A stretch of DNA of 64,000 nt from an uncultured Spirochaetaceae bacterium (GTDB taxonomy: Bacteria > Spirochaetota > Spirochaetia > Sphaerochaetales > Sphaerochaetaceae), in the NCBI GenBank assembly GCA_944390015.1, contig CALXOL010000011.1, positions 24,762 to 88,761 of the forward strand, in the 5' to 3' direction. The stretch's first letter is position 1. The number at the start of each line of letters is the position of its first letter. The notes beneath the pieces are model-generated. The model saw only the letters and a list, made by a program, of their open reading frames with translations, had not been told where the DNA came from and ran no database searches. Shown piece by piece: positions 32,864-41,522 of this stretch. The translations under genes were made by a program, and so were the position numbers.

Positions 32864-33784
32864 TTGAATACTCTTATCCAGTATCTTCAATATTTTCTCA
32901 ACGGTATAACACTTGGAGCGATTTATGCACTTATCGCACTGGGCTATACCATGGTTTATGGAATATTGAAATTCATCAATTTCGCTCATGGTGATATCCT
33001 CATGATCGGTGCCTATACGGGACTTTTTACCTATCTGGCTCTGCTAGGGGAGAGCACAAATGCGGCATGGATGCTCATTTCATTCTTCATTGCGATGCTT
33101 GTGAGCATGGTCTTCTGCGCCGTTCTCGGCATGTTCATTGAGAAGATAGCATATAAGCCGCTAAGAAATGCGAACCGTCTTGCTCCGCTTCTCTCAGCAA
33201 TCGGAGTATCCTTCATCCTCAGTAACGGTGCTGCATGGATGTTTGGAACACAGTCAAGACGTTTCCCATATCCTTTCGATGACACCCCGATTGTCATTGC
33301 AGGGCTTTCAATCACGCCACACCAGATTCTTACGATAGTCGTATCCATCATAATGATGATTGTTCTTACATCCTTCGTTAATAAGACCAGGATGGGTAAG
33401 GCGATGAGGGCTACAAGCCTTGACCAGCCTACAAGTGAGCTGATGGGAATCGATGTAAACAGGGTAATCTCCATGACTTTCGCAATTGGATCCGCACTTG
33501 CCGCTGTAGGCGGTATTCTCGCTTCCTTCGATTTCAGGGTCTATGCGAGCATGGGAACGATGACGGGACTTAAGGCGTTCGTAGCCGCTGTTATCGGTGG
33601 AATTGGAAACATACAGGGGGCTATGCTCGGAGGAATCATATTGGGCATTCTTGAATCCGTAGGCGCACCTTTACTTGGTATCCCAAGTGCTTTGCGCGAT
33701 ACGATTGCATTTGCAACCCTGATTATAATACTGCTTGTGAAACCGGATGGAATCTTAGGCAAGAATGAGAGGGAGAAGGTATAA
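32864..33784 (+). CDS. livH: branched-chain amino acid ABC transporter permease LivH
   Basis: A 306-residue inner-membrane permease with eight or nine helices. GITLGAIYALIALGYTMVYGIL at the N-terminus and FINFAHGDILMIGAY are LivH signatures; RMGKAMRATSLDQPTSELMGID is the coupling loop to the ATPases, and FKAFVAAVIGGIGN-like LKAFVAAVIGGIGN follows. The start codon is TTG at 32864 after GGAGG; the nearby ATG at 32856 is out of frame. Its TAA overlaps the livM ATG by one base. Confidence 0.92.
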   Translation: MNTLIQYLQYFLNGITLGAIYALIALGYTMVYGILKFINFAHGDILMIGAYTGLFTYLALLGESTNAAWMLISFFIAMLVSMVFCAVLGMFIEKIAYKPLRNANRLAPLLSAIGVSFILSNGAAWMFGTQSRRFPYPFDDTPIVIAGLSITPHQILTIVVSIIMMIVLTSFVNKTRMGKAMRATSLDQPTSELMGIDVNRVISMTFAIGSALAAVGGILASFDFRVYASMGTMTGLKAFVAAVIGGIGNIQGAMLGGIILGILESVGAPLLGIPSALRDTIAFATLIIILLVKPDGILGKNEREKV

Positions 33785-34722
33785 TGTTAAATTTCTTTCA
33801 GTTAATCATAATCTATGCCGGAATTTATGCGCTTATGGCCATCGGTCAGAACTGCATAACCGGAAACACAGGTATGCTTTCCCTCTGCCATGCCGGCTTC
33901 TTCTGTATCGGAAGCTATGCGACGGGAATAATCTGTAAGATACTGGGCCTCTCATTCTGGATTTCCCTTCCTGTTGCGGCACTATGTTCTGCTGTTGTCG
34001 GTTTCTTAATCGGAGTTCCGACTCTCAGACTTAAAGGCGATTACCTTTGTATTGCGACGCTTGGACTTGGTGAGATTATCAGGAATATCGCAACGAACAT
34101 GAACCCTGTTGGAATGATGTCCATCCCGAGGGCTGAGCTCTTCGGTTATCAGTTTTCATCCAGGAACAAGGTTACCTTCATCATTCTCGTATGGGCATTC
34201 GTTCTTGTCGCTTATTTCATTTTCAGACAGCTTGCCCACTCTCGTATAGGAAGGGCGATGACTGCGGTAAGGGAGGATGAGGTTGCGGCTCAGTCCAACG
34301 GAATCAATGTCGCCACATATAAGATCGGTGCGTTCACTCTCGGTGCTGCCATCGGAGGAACGGCTGGGTGTTTCGCAACAGCATATACGCTGACAGTTCA
34401 GCCGAGTTCTTACACTTTCATGGTATCTGTAATGGTACTTTGTATGGTAGTTCTTGGTGGAATGGGTAACCTCAAGGGTGTAATCGTCGGAGCTTTCATA
34501 ATCGAATTCATCCAGTATTTCCCACAGCTTGTAGGATTATCTAGTGTTATTCCGGCTCAGGCAACACAGATCATATATGGGCTCTGTCTCGTTATCCTGA
34601 TGATCTGGAGACCTCAGGGAATCCTCGGGCGTGACAAGTACCGTTATGGGGATCCAAGGAGTACAAAGGAGAAATTCATCTCTTATTTCAAGAGGGAAGG
34701 AAAGAAGGGAGGTAAGGTATGA
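33784..34722 (+). CDS. livM: branched-chain amino acid ABC transporter permease LivM
   Basis: A 312-residue partner permease. The LivM hallmarks are ALMAIGQNCITGNTGMLSLCHAGFFCIGSYA, LKGDYLCIATLGLGEIIRNIA and RIGRAMTAVREDEVAAQSNGI (coupling loop). It is coupled to livH upstream (TAATG) and to livG downstream (ATGA-type 4-bp overlap). It builds the channel with LivH. Confidence 0.92.
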   Translation: MLNFFQLIIIYAGIYALMAIGQNCITGNTGMLSLCHAGFFCIGSYATGIICKILGLSFWISLPVAALCSAVVGFLIGVPTLRLKGDYLCIATLGLGEIIRNIATNMNPVGMMSIPRAELFGYQFSSRNKVTFIILVWAFVLVAYFIFRQLAHSRIGRAMTAVREDEVAAQSNGINVATYKIGAFTLGAAIGGTAGCFATAYTLTVQPSSYTFMVSVMVLCMVVLGGMGNLKGVIVGAFIIEFIQYFPQLVGLSSVIPAQATQIIYGLCLVILMIWRPQGILGRDKYRYGDPRSTKEKFISYFKREGKKGGKV

Positions 34723-35498
34723 AGATTCTGGAAACGGAGAACCTCTCAAGGATTTTCGGAGGCGTTGTCGCCGTAAACGATGTGAATTTCTCTGTATATG
34801 AGGGGATGGTTAACGGTCTGATCGGGCCTAACGGAGCTGGTAAGACCACGCTGTTTAATCAGATAACTGGTATGGATAAACCAACCCGTGGTAAGATCCT
34901 GTTCGACGGAAAGGATATCACGGGGCTTCCTGCTTGGAAGATCAGCAGACTTGGAATTGCAAGGACATTCCAGAATATCAGGCTCTATAGGGAGCTTACT
35001 GTTGTTGAGAATGTAATGATGGGTCTTCACTTCAAAGTTGGAAAGGATCCTTTCAAAGGGCGTTTTACCCAGGCTGTTAAGAGTTATTTCAGTGCTTCAA
35101 AAGAGAATAAGGAACTTTACATGAAAGCCCTTGAATGGCTTCGGTTCTTTGATCTTGAGAATGAGGCTCAGGAGTTTGCCCGTAATCTTCCTTATGGAAG
35201 GCAGAGGGAGCTTGAGATTGCAAGAGCTCTTGCCGCCGAGCCGAAGGTGCTCTTCTTGGATGAGCCTGCGGCTGGTATGAACCCGGCGGAGACTGAGCAT
35301 CTGATGAACATTGTCGATAAGATAAAGAAGCATGGAATCACCGTGGTTTTAATTGAGCATGACATGAAGCTCGTCATGAATATTTGTGACAACATAACCG
35401 TGCTTAGTTTCGGCCAGAAGATTGCTGAGGGCAGCCCTGAGGAGATTAAGAAGAATCCAATGGTTATTGAAGCATATCTTGGCAGGGAGGAGGACTGA
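34719..35498 (+). CDS. livG: branched-chain amino acid ABC transporter ATPase LivG
   Basis: A 259-residue ABC ATPase. Walker A GPNGAGKTT near residue 38, the LivG-specific IARTFQNIRLYRELTVVENVMMG after the Q-loop, LPYGRQRELEIARALA in place of the usual LSGGQ signature (normal for LivG), Walker B VLFLDEPAAGMNP, and the switch His in VVLIEHDMKLV. It pairs with LivF to power import. Confidence 0.93.
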   Translation: MKILETENLSRIFGGVVAVNDVNFSVYEGMVNGLIGPNGAGKTTLFNQITGMDKPTRGKILFDGKDITGLPAWKISRLGIARTFQNIRLYRELTVVENVMMGLHFKVGKDPFKGRFTQAVKSYFSASKENKELYMKALEWLRFFDLENEAQEFARNLPYGRQRELEIARALAAEPKVLFLDEPAAGMNPAETEHLMNIVDKIKKHGITVVLIEHDMKLVMNICDNITVLSFGQKIAEGSPEEIKKNPMVIEAYLGREED

Positions 35499-36232
35499 TG
35501 GACGATTTATTGCTTTCTATAGACAAAATCAGTGTGAAGTATGGATCGATTGAAGCTCTTCATGAGGTCTCCATGCACGTTAAGAAGGGTGATATCGTCT
35601 CTCTGATCGGTGCTAACGGTGCAGGAAAAAGCACTCTTTTAAAGGCCATCATGGCTCAGGTTCCACTTTCAAATGGATCAATCTCTTTCGAAGGGGAGGA
35701 GATATGCTCGGTAAAAAAGCATGGAAAGACAACTCATCAGCTTGCAGCAATCGGCATGGCCCTTGTACCTGAGGGGCGTCATGTGTTTGCCGACATGACC
35801 GTTGAGGAGAACCTGGACATGGGTGCATTCCTGGTTAAAGATACGAAAGAGATTGCAAGAAAGAAGGAGGAGATGTTCGATTTCTTCCCAATCCTTTCTC
35901 AAAGAAGGAAGCAGAAGACCCGTTCTCTCTCTGGTGGAGAGCAGCAGATGATGGCCATCGCAAGGGCATTAATGTCGTCTCCAAAACTACTCTTGCTGGA
36001 TGAACCCGGACTTGGACTTGCTCCTCTCATCGTACAGGACATCTTCCATAAGATAAGAAAGATTAACGAGGAGGATAAGGTTACCATCTTCCTTGTTGAG
36101 CAGAATGCCAGAATGGCTCTTAAGAACTCTACGACCGGCTATGTCATGGAGACTGGCAACATCGTACTCTCAGATACAAGTGAGAGCCTTTTGAATAACG
36201 ACAAGGTAAGAGCGGCTTATCTTGGAGAGTGA
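35498..36232 (+). CDS. livF: branched-chain amino acid ABC transporter ATPase LivF
   Basis: A 244-residue ABC ATPase with Walker A GANGAGKST, LVPEGRHVFADMTVEENLDMGAF, signature LSGGEQQMMAIARALM, Walker B LLLLDEPGLGLAP and IFLVEQNARMAL (H-loop replaced by Gln, as usual in LivF). The ATG overlaps the livG TGA by one base. It is last gene of the complete livKHMGF operon. Confidence 0.93.
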   Translation: MDDLLLSIDKISVKYGSIEALHEVSMHVKKGDIVSLIGANGAGKSTLLKAIMAQVPLSNGSISFEGEEICSVKKHGKTTHQLAAIGMALVPEGRHVFADMTVEENLDMGAFLVKDTKEIARKKEEMFDFFPILSQRRKQKTRSLSGGEQQMMAIARALMSSPKLLLLDEPGLGLAPLIVQDIFHKIRKINEEDKVTIFLVEQNARMALKNSTTGYVMETGNIVLSDTSESLLNNDKVRAAYLGE

Positions 36233-36289
36233 AAAAAAGCTAACAGGGTTGATGCCTTTTAGAGTATCATTTTCCTAAAGGAGGAGAAT

Positions 36290-36934
36290 ATGACGATAGA
36301 ACGAAGAATGACCCTCAATCCAGTGACGATAAGTCCTGATGCAAGCGTTGTGGAGGCTTCCGAGCTGATGAAGAAGGAAAAGGTCCACCGCCTTCCCGTT
36401 CTTGATAAGGATAAGAAGCTCGTTGGAGTTATAAGTGAGAAGGATATCCTCTATGCTTCTCCATCTCCCGCATCAAGTCTTTCCATACATGAGATGGCTT
36501 ATCTACTAAGCCAGCTTACCGTACGTAAGCTCATGACCAAGAATCCTGTTACGATAAGCAAGGATGTTCCTGTTGAGGAAGCTGCAAGGATAATGGTAGA
36601 TGAGGATCTTTCCTGTCTTCCTGTCGTAGAAGGGGATAGGCTTGTAGGAATAGTAAGCAAGAGCGATCTTTTTAAAATCCTCATAGAACTCTTCGGTGCG
36701 AGAACTAAGGGCGTCAGGGTAAGCTTTCTTGTCGATGATAAGCCAGGGCTCATCGCAGATACCTCAAGGGATATTGCGAACGCAGGACTTGATATCATCT
36801 CTTTTGGAACCTTCATGGGAACGGATCCTACGAACAGGATTTGTACAGTAAAGGTTGCATCGACCGATTCAGATAAGGTCATTGCACTATTAAAGCCTCA
36901 TGTCAAGGCGATTCTTGATGTGAATAATGTCTGA
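36290..36934 (+). CDS. tandem CBS domain protein with C-terminal ACT domain (AcuB-like)
   Basis: A 214-residue cytoplasmic sensor. CBS 1 spans about residues 7-60 (NPVTISPDASVVEASELMKKEKVHRLPVLDKD in sense) and CBS 2 about 80-132, with MTKNPVTISKDVPVEEAA and SCLPVVEGDRLVGIVSKSDL. Residues about 143-214 read as an ACT domain (VSFLVDDKPGLIADTSRDI). CBS pairs bind adenine nucleotides and ACT domains bind amino acids, so it may integrate energy and amino acid status; it directly follows the liv operon but has its own AAGGAGG site and 57-bp gap. The partner is unknown. Confidence 0.83.
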   Translation: MTIERRMTLNPVTISPDASVVEASELMKKEKVHRLPVLDKDKKLVGVISEKDILYASPSPASSLSIHEMAYLLSQLTVRKLMTKNPVTISKDVPVEEAARIMVDEDLSCLPVVEGDRLVGIVSKSDLFKILIELFGARTKGVRVSFLVDDKPGLIADTSRDIANAGLDIISFGTFMGTDPTNRICTVKVASTDSDKVIALLKPHVKAILDVNNV

Positions 36935-36940
36935 CTTATG

Positions 36941-36966
36941 GGCGCAGGATTCTGCGCCTTATTTGT
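36941..36966 (+). terminator. terminator between the CBS gene and rarA
   Basis: GGCGCAG-GATT-CTGCGCC (36941-36958) then TTATTTGTT, 6 nt after the CBS stop and touching the convergent rarA stop. Confidence 0.8.
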
Positions 36967-39172
36967 TAGTTTTTATCTGCACGCTCTGCCATTCCAGAGT
37001 ACTTTCATTTACATCGGCATGTGTCTTTGGGGGTATTCTGCGGATTATTGCCGATGTGGATGAGAACGGTACATCTCTGTCTTTCAGAGCTGAGATGAAT
37101 TCATCTTTTAAAGCAGCATCAAGGTGTTTTGAGTAGGATTTTGTCCACCATGATGAAGCAATCTTCTCATCAATATGCCGGCTCTCCCTCATCGTCATAT
37201 ATTCAATCTTTGCCCCAGGGATGTATTTGCCTATAAGAGATTCAAGATCTGAATCATCCCATGAGGAAAGCTTCGATGACATGTAGATTTTCTTCTCCGC
37301 TCTCTCAGCATCTACTTTTAATTCTCCGCAGAGGAAAGAGCTTACCCTCGATGCTCTTTTCGCAATTGATGTGGCTATGAGGACTACTGTCTTTGAGTGA
37401 ATAAATTTCTCAAGCTTCTTTAAAACAGCCTCTCCTTTTTCAAGATCGACAAGGATGTCCCGCGCAGCAATTAGGGAGAAGTCCATGTCGCTCTCAATAC
37501 TATCAATGGCGTTTACGTAGCTCTCGTCTATAAGGATGCGCGGGCGAAGCAGCTCTTCAAGCTCATTTGTTATCTGAGCTATCGCATCTTTTTCCTCTTC
37601 CTTCCTGACTATTGCCGTAACCGAGCCTTCGGGTGTCATCTTAAGCGCAGGATAGATTAATAGTCCTGTTCCCGCATTTACTATCAGGGCATTCGCATGC
37701 CTTGGTATCGTTATATCCTGATAAAGCGCATCCCTGATTCTTTTAAGCTCTCCGCTTCTCTGGCTCATGGCACGGCTGAGCCATACATCCTTTTTCTTAT
37801 CTCCGGGAGACCATGTAAGCTCTTCATTACCATCATCGATGTTTATGCTTTCTAGCTGGCTCATCCTGTGCTCAATTACACTTTCCTTTATGCTCTGCTC
37901 ATATCCAAGGTTGCCAGGACGGTAGTATATCTTTCCTACAAGAGAGGAGGGCAGGTACTGCTGGGATACCCAGTGATCCTTATAGGAGTGGGGGTAGAGA
38001 TATCCCTTTCCATGGCCAAAGCCGTCCTTGTCTCTGCTATCATCCTTCAAATGATTGGGAACATCGTCCCTGGCTTCCTTCTCCACATCGCTTAGAGCAT
38101 CAAAAAATGCAAGAGTTGAATTACTCTTTTTTGTGGTTGCAAGATATAGTGCCGCCTCTGTCAGATGGAATCTTCCCTCTGGCAGTCCGATCCTGTCAAA
38201 AGCAGATGCGCAAGCTTCCACGATTCTTATCGCATCAGGGTCTGCTAGCCCTATGTCCTCACTTGCGCTGATCAGCATTCTTCTGAATATGAATCTGGGA
38301 TCCTCTCCTGCGGCAACCATACGTGCAAGCCAGTAGAGCGTCGCATCGGGATCGCTTCCCCTTATGCTCTTTATGAAGGCACTTATAACGTCAAAATGAT
38401 AATCCCCTTCCTTGTCATACAGTACGGCTTTCTTCTGTATCGACTCCTCAGCCGCTTCTTTTGAAATAAATATTTCGGTTCCGCTTGGCGGAGGAAAGGA
38501 GTCTACGGATGTCTCTACCGCCAGCTCAAGGGCATTTAAAAGGCTTCTCGCATCCCCTGATGCGACATCGATAAGATGTTCAAGAGCACCGGATTCGAAT
38601 GTTACAACATATTCACCATACCCCCTCTCCTTATCTGAGAGGGCCTGATGAGCAATTTTCTCCAGATCTTCTTTCACAAGCTTTTTTAACTGGAAGATCC
38701 TTGAACGGGATACAAGGGCTGCATTGACTTCGAAGTACGGGTTCTCAGTCGTGGCACCGATTAATATCACGGTACCGTTCTCAACCCATGGAAGCAGTGC
38801 ATCCTGCTGTCTCTTGTTCCAGCGGTGCACCTCATCTATGAATAGGATTGTCTTTATACCATGCAGGCTTCTTCTCTCTCTTGCTGCGTTAATCTCCGTC
38901 TCAAGCTCTTTTAGTCCTGCGAGTACCGCGTTGAGCGTGGAGAAATAACTTTTTGTCGTATTGGCAATCACACGGGCCAGCGTGGTCTTCCCCGTGCCGG
39001 GAGGGCCGTAGAATATGATGGATGAGAGCTGATCGAGCTGGATGGCGCGCCTTAAGAGCCTGCCTTTCCCAAGTATGTGTTCCTGTCCGACATATTCATC
39101 GAGCGTGCGTGGCCTCATCCTGCTTGCAAGCGGCTCACTCTCCTTTGCTACACTGGATTCAAAAAGATCCAC
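36959..39172 (-). CDS. rarA: RarA/MgsA replication-associated ATPase fused to a methyltransferase-like domain
   Basis: 737 residues, against about 440 for ordinary RarA. Residues 1-430 are a complete RarA: RPRTLDEYVGQEHILG, Walker A GPPGTGKTT (56-64), Walker B ILFIDEVHRWNK, sensor GATTENPYFEVNAAL, and the C-terminal tetramerisation part ending VGKIYYRPGNLGYEQ. RarA acts on stalled forks and single-stranded DNA gaps. The extra ~300 residues include NALIVNAGTGLLIYPAL near 494-506 followed by GSVTAIVRKEEE and FSLIAARDILV, the pattern of a Rossmann-fold SAM methyltransferase with a weakened motif I. The start is GTG at 39172 after GGGAGG. The lipoprotein gene upstream overlaps by 14 bp. Confidence 0.88.
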   Translation of the reverse strand: MDLFESSVAKESEPLASRMRPRTLDEYVGQEHILGKGRLLRRAIQLDQLSSIIFYGPPGTGKTTLARVIANTTKSYFSTLNAVLAGLKELETEINAARERRSLHGIKTILFIDEVHRWNKRQQDALLPWVENGTVILIGATTENPYFEVNAALVSRSRIFQLKKLVKEDLEKIAHQALSDKERGYGEYVVTFESGALEHLIDVASGDARSLLNALELAVETSVDSFPPPSGTEIFISKEAAEESIQKKAVLYDKEGDYHFDVISAFIKSIRGSDPDATLYWLARMVAAGEDPRFIFRRMLISASEDIGLADPDAIRIVEACASAFDRIGLPEGRFHLTEAALYLATTKKSNSTLAFFDALSDVEKEARDDVPNHLKDDSRDKDGFGHGKGYLYPHSYKDHWVSQQYLPSSLVGKIYYRPGNLGYEQSIKESVIEHRMSQLESINIDDGNEELTWSPGDKKKDVWLSRAMSQRSGELKRIRDALYQDITIPRHANALIVNAGTGLLIYPALKMTPEGSVTAIVRKEEEKDAIAQITNELEELLRPRILIDESYVNAIDSIESDMDFSLIAARDILVDLEKGEAVLKKLEKFIHSKTVVLIATSIAKRASRVSSFLCGELKVDAERAEKKIYMSSKLSSWDDSDLESLIGKYIPGAKIEYMTMRESRHIDEKIASSWWTKSYSKHLDAALKDEFISALKDRDVPFSSTSAIIRRIPPKTHADVNESTLEWQSVQIKTNK

Positions 39173-39878
39173 TTCGGATTTCCTCCCAGAAGTAAGTATA
39201 CAGCATGTTGCTCTGCTGGCTCAGCGGTCTGTTCCTAAGCTCCTCCTCGCTCTGCTGGAGGCTATGGTAGACCATTGATGAGCAAAACAGTGCAACCTCA
39301 TCCCAGTCGAAGTCCTCAATGGGGCGAAGATTGTCCTTTACGCCTACGTTCTCAAGATTCAAATAGTTCTTTCTGAGAATCTCGCACTCAAGCAGGATGG
39401 CATCATACACTGAAAGGAAATCATCCTTACCATTTTCGATGTTCTCTCTAATCATCGGAGTTATCGCATCTATGAGCGCATTCCGGTTCTGCATGAAAAG
39501 ATTCGCCTCGATAAGGCTGTTCGTTGCCGATGCCACCTGATATTGGTATGAGCTTAGATAATCGAAGACGGGCAGCGATGCTTCTGTTAGAAGTGAGGCA
39601 AGCTCATCGGCTGCATTATTTAACAACTCATCATATCTTACTATGTCCATGCCATAATCATCCAAGGCCGGAGAGAAGAGGGGAAGGACATCCTCTGAGT
39701 GGATGGTAAAGTTCTCCTTTGAAAGGGCTATGGAGTCGGCATAAAGCAGTGAAATCGCCTTTTCAGCCTCTTGTTCACTGACGCTGACTACTTTTATGTT
39801 TTCAGTGCTCTCACAGCTTGGACTAAGCAATATGAAGAGAAGAAGATATATAATTTTCGTGTACTTATTCCGTTTCAC
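39159..39878 (-). CDS. unrecognised lipoprotein
   Basis: About 239 residues. I prefer the GTG at 39878 (MKRNKYTKIIYLLLFILLSPSC), which gives a normal lipoprotein signal with the lipidated Cys at 22; a TTG at 39914 would add 12 residues and leave only 36 bp to the divergent gene. After the Cys comes an acidic, helical protein with no family I recognise. It shares an operon with rarA (14-bp overlap), an unexpected pairing of an envelope protein with a DNA-repair ATPase, perhaps only transcriptional. Confidence 0.65.
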   Translation of the reverse strand: MKRNKYTKIIYLLLFILLSPSCESTENIKVVSVSEQEAEKAISLLYADSIALSKENFTIHSEDVLPLFSPALDDYGMDIVRYDELLNNAADELASLLTEASLPVFDYLSSYQYQVASATNSLIEANLFMQNRNALIDAITPMIRENIENGKDDFLSVYDAILLECEILRKNYLNLENVGVKDNLRPIEDFDWDEVALFCSSMVYHSLQQSEEELRNRPLSQQSNMLYTYFWEEIRSGSF

Positions 39879-39950
39879 CTTTTTAAATATAGATAGAATC
39901 TTGGAAAATCGCAAGTTTCCAGTTATATTAATAGCATAGGAGTAAAAGAA

Positions 39951-40655
39951 TTGAACAACACAGGAGTATTACAGGATGTTCAGGCTCGTGAGAGCACCCT
40001 TTTAAGAAATGTTTATTTATATCTTATCGGTGGCCTTGCTTTAACGGCCATCGTATCATTTGCACTTTCCCAGAGCGAGAGCCTGATGAGGCTCATCGTT
40101 CTTAATCCGATTGCCATGATGATCGTCGTGATTGCACAGTTTGCCGTCGTAATGGTCATCTCAGGAAGGACTGAGGGGATGAAGGCAAGTACTGCGGTGC
40201 TTACTTTCTTCTTATATGCGATTCTCACTGGAATCACTTTTTCCATTCTATTTATTGCATATGCACCTGAGGCGATGGCGAAGGCTTTTATCAGTGCGGC
40301 ATCTGTATTCGTGGGAGCAAGCATCTATGGAGCATTCTCTAAGAAGAATGTAAGAAGTTGGGCACGTTATCTCTTCATGGGCCTTTTCGGTCTCGTTATT
40401 GCTTCATTCTTAAACATGTTTTTCTTCTCAACGATGATGGATTTCATGATTTGCATAGCAGGAGTCGTTCTCTTTACCGCACTTACCGTCTGGGATACCA
40501 ATAAGATCGTTGCGATGAACAGAGAGTACGGCGGGTACATCAGTCAGGCCGATTATACTAAGCTCGGCATACTTGGTGCTCTCGATCTTTATCTCGATTT
40601 CATAAACATCTTCCTTTATATCCTGAGATTATTCGCTCATGGAAACAGGGACTAG
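39951..40655 (+). CDS. Bax inhibitor-1/YccA family membrane protein
   Basis: A 234-residue integral membrane protein with seven helices. LTAIVSFAL is in helix 1, VLTFFLYAILTGITFS is typical of the family, SAASVFVGASIYGAFSKKNV is helix 4-5, and the C-terminal LGALDLYLDFINIFLYILRLF matches the UPF0005/BI-1 ending. Bacterial homologues (YbhL, YetJ) are pH-sensitive calcium leak channels or stress-linked. The start is TTG at 39951 with AGGAG 8 nt before. It overlaps the RluA-family gene by 17 bp. Confidence 0.88.
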   Translation: MNNTGVLQDVQARESTLLRNVYLYLIGGLALTAIVSFALSQSESLMRLIVLNPIAMMIVVIAQFAVVMVISGRTEGMKASTAVLTFFLYAILTGITFSILFIAYAPEAMAKAFISAASVFVGASIYGAFSKKNVRSWARYLFMGLFGLVIASFLNMFFFSTMMDFMICIAGVVLFTALTVWDTNKIVAMNREYGGYISQADYTKLGILGALDLYLDFINIFLYILRLFAHGNRD

Positions 40656-41304
40656 GATTATTGATGTTACGGAGGACTATGTTGTCCTCTGTAAGGAGAG
40701 CGGGCTGGATACGGTACCGCTTAAGAAGGAGAGGGGAAAACCCTCTCTTTTGTCTTTTGCCTCAGACTATTACCCTGAGTGCCTCTTCGTAGGTGGTGAT
40801 AACTTCTGGGAGGGTGGTGTTCTTCATCGCCTAGACCGCCCGACCTCGGGACTCGTCCTGATAGCCAGGAAACAGTCTTTTTATGATAAGATGATTGAGG
40901 AGCAGGAGGAGGGGAGGTTCTTAAAATATTATATTGCAGATACGGAGAGGACAGAGCCTCTTTCTGGAGCCCCACCGTTTCCATTTACTCTTCATCCAGG
41001 ACTTGTCATACATTCCAAATTCAGAAAATATGGTCAAAAGGGTAAGGCTGTGCGGCCGCTTGTCCCTTCGGATTATCTTTATTCAAAGGAAAAAAGGGAG
41101 TATGAGACTTTTGTTGAGAATATTGATGGATCTATATTCAATTTGCGCCTTTATAGGGGATTCAGGCATCAGATACGCTCCCACCTCGCATGGAGCGGTA
41201 ATGCGATAAAGGGCGATACCCTTTATGGGGCTAAGCCTGATAGCGTTTTCGGCCTTACCAGTTACGCCATTGAATTTCTTGGGGAGAGGATAAGCCTTAT
41301 CTAG
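40639..41304 (+). CDS. RluA-family pseudouridine synthase
   Basis: A 221-residue synthase converting uridine to pseudouridine in rRNA or tRNA. The catalytic motif HRLDRPTSGLVLIARK (Asp near residue 59) and the C-terminal YRGFRHQIRSHLAWSG and IKGDTLYGA are present. It is shorter than RluC/RluD and lacks an S4 domain, fitting the small RluA/TruC-like group. It is co-transcribed with the BI-1 gene. Its TAG shares the palindromic CTAG with the stop of convergent xseB. Confidence 0.88.
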   Translation: METGTRIIDVTEDYVVLCKESGLDTVPLKKERGKPSLLSFASDYYPECLFVGGDNFWEGGVLHRLDRPTSGLVLIARKQSFYDKMIEEQEEGRFLKYYIADTERTEPLSGAPPFPFTLHPGLVIHSKFRKYGQKGKAVRPLVPSDYLYSKEKREYETFVENIDGSIFNLRLYRGFRHQIRSHLAWSGNAIKGDTLYGAKPDSVFGLTSYAIEFLGERISLI

Positions 41305-41522
41305 GCTTCATCCTCGGCGATTTCTTCTTTTTCAAGTTCAAACTCATCATCGCTCGTTACTTTTTCTATCCTTCGTTCAAGGGAAGAGAGTGTCTTATTA
41401 AGGCTTTTTGTGAGTTTTGATGCCTCCTCATAGAGTTCTATTGCCTTCTCAAGCCCGGTGTTCTCATCTTTGAGAAGCTCTGTAATCTCTTCAAGTCTTT
41501 TTAAATCAGTTTCAAAGCTCAT
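41301..41522 (-). CDS. xseB: exodeoxyribonuclease VII small subunit
   Basis: 73 residues from the ATG at 41522 with GGAGGACAAG upstream. It has the XseB coiled helices FETDLKRLEEITELLKDE and GLEKAIELYEEASKLTKSL with the typical acidic tail. It binds XseA to make the exonuclease VII complex that trims single-stranded DNA. It overlaps xseA by 11 bp on the same strand. Confidence 0.93.
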   Translation of the reverse strand: MSFETDLKRLEEITELLKDENTGLEKAIELYEEASKLTKSLNKTLSSLERRIEKVTSDDEFELEKEEIAEDEA

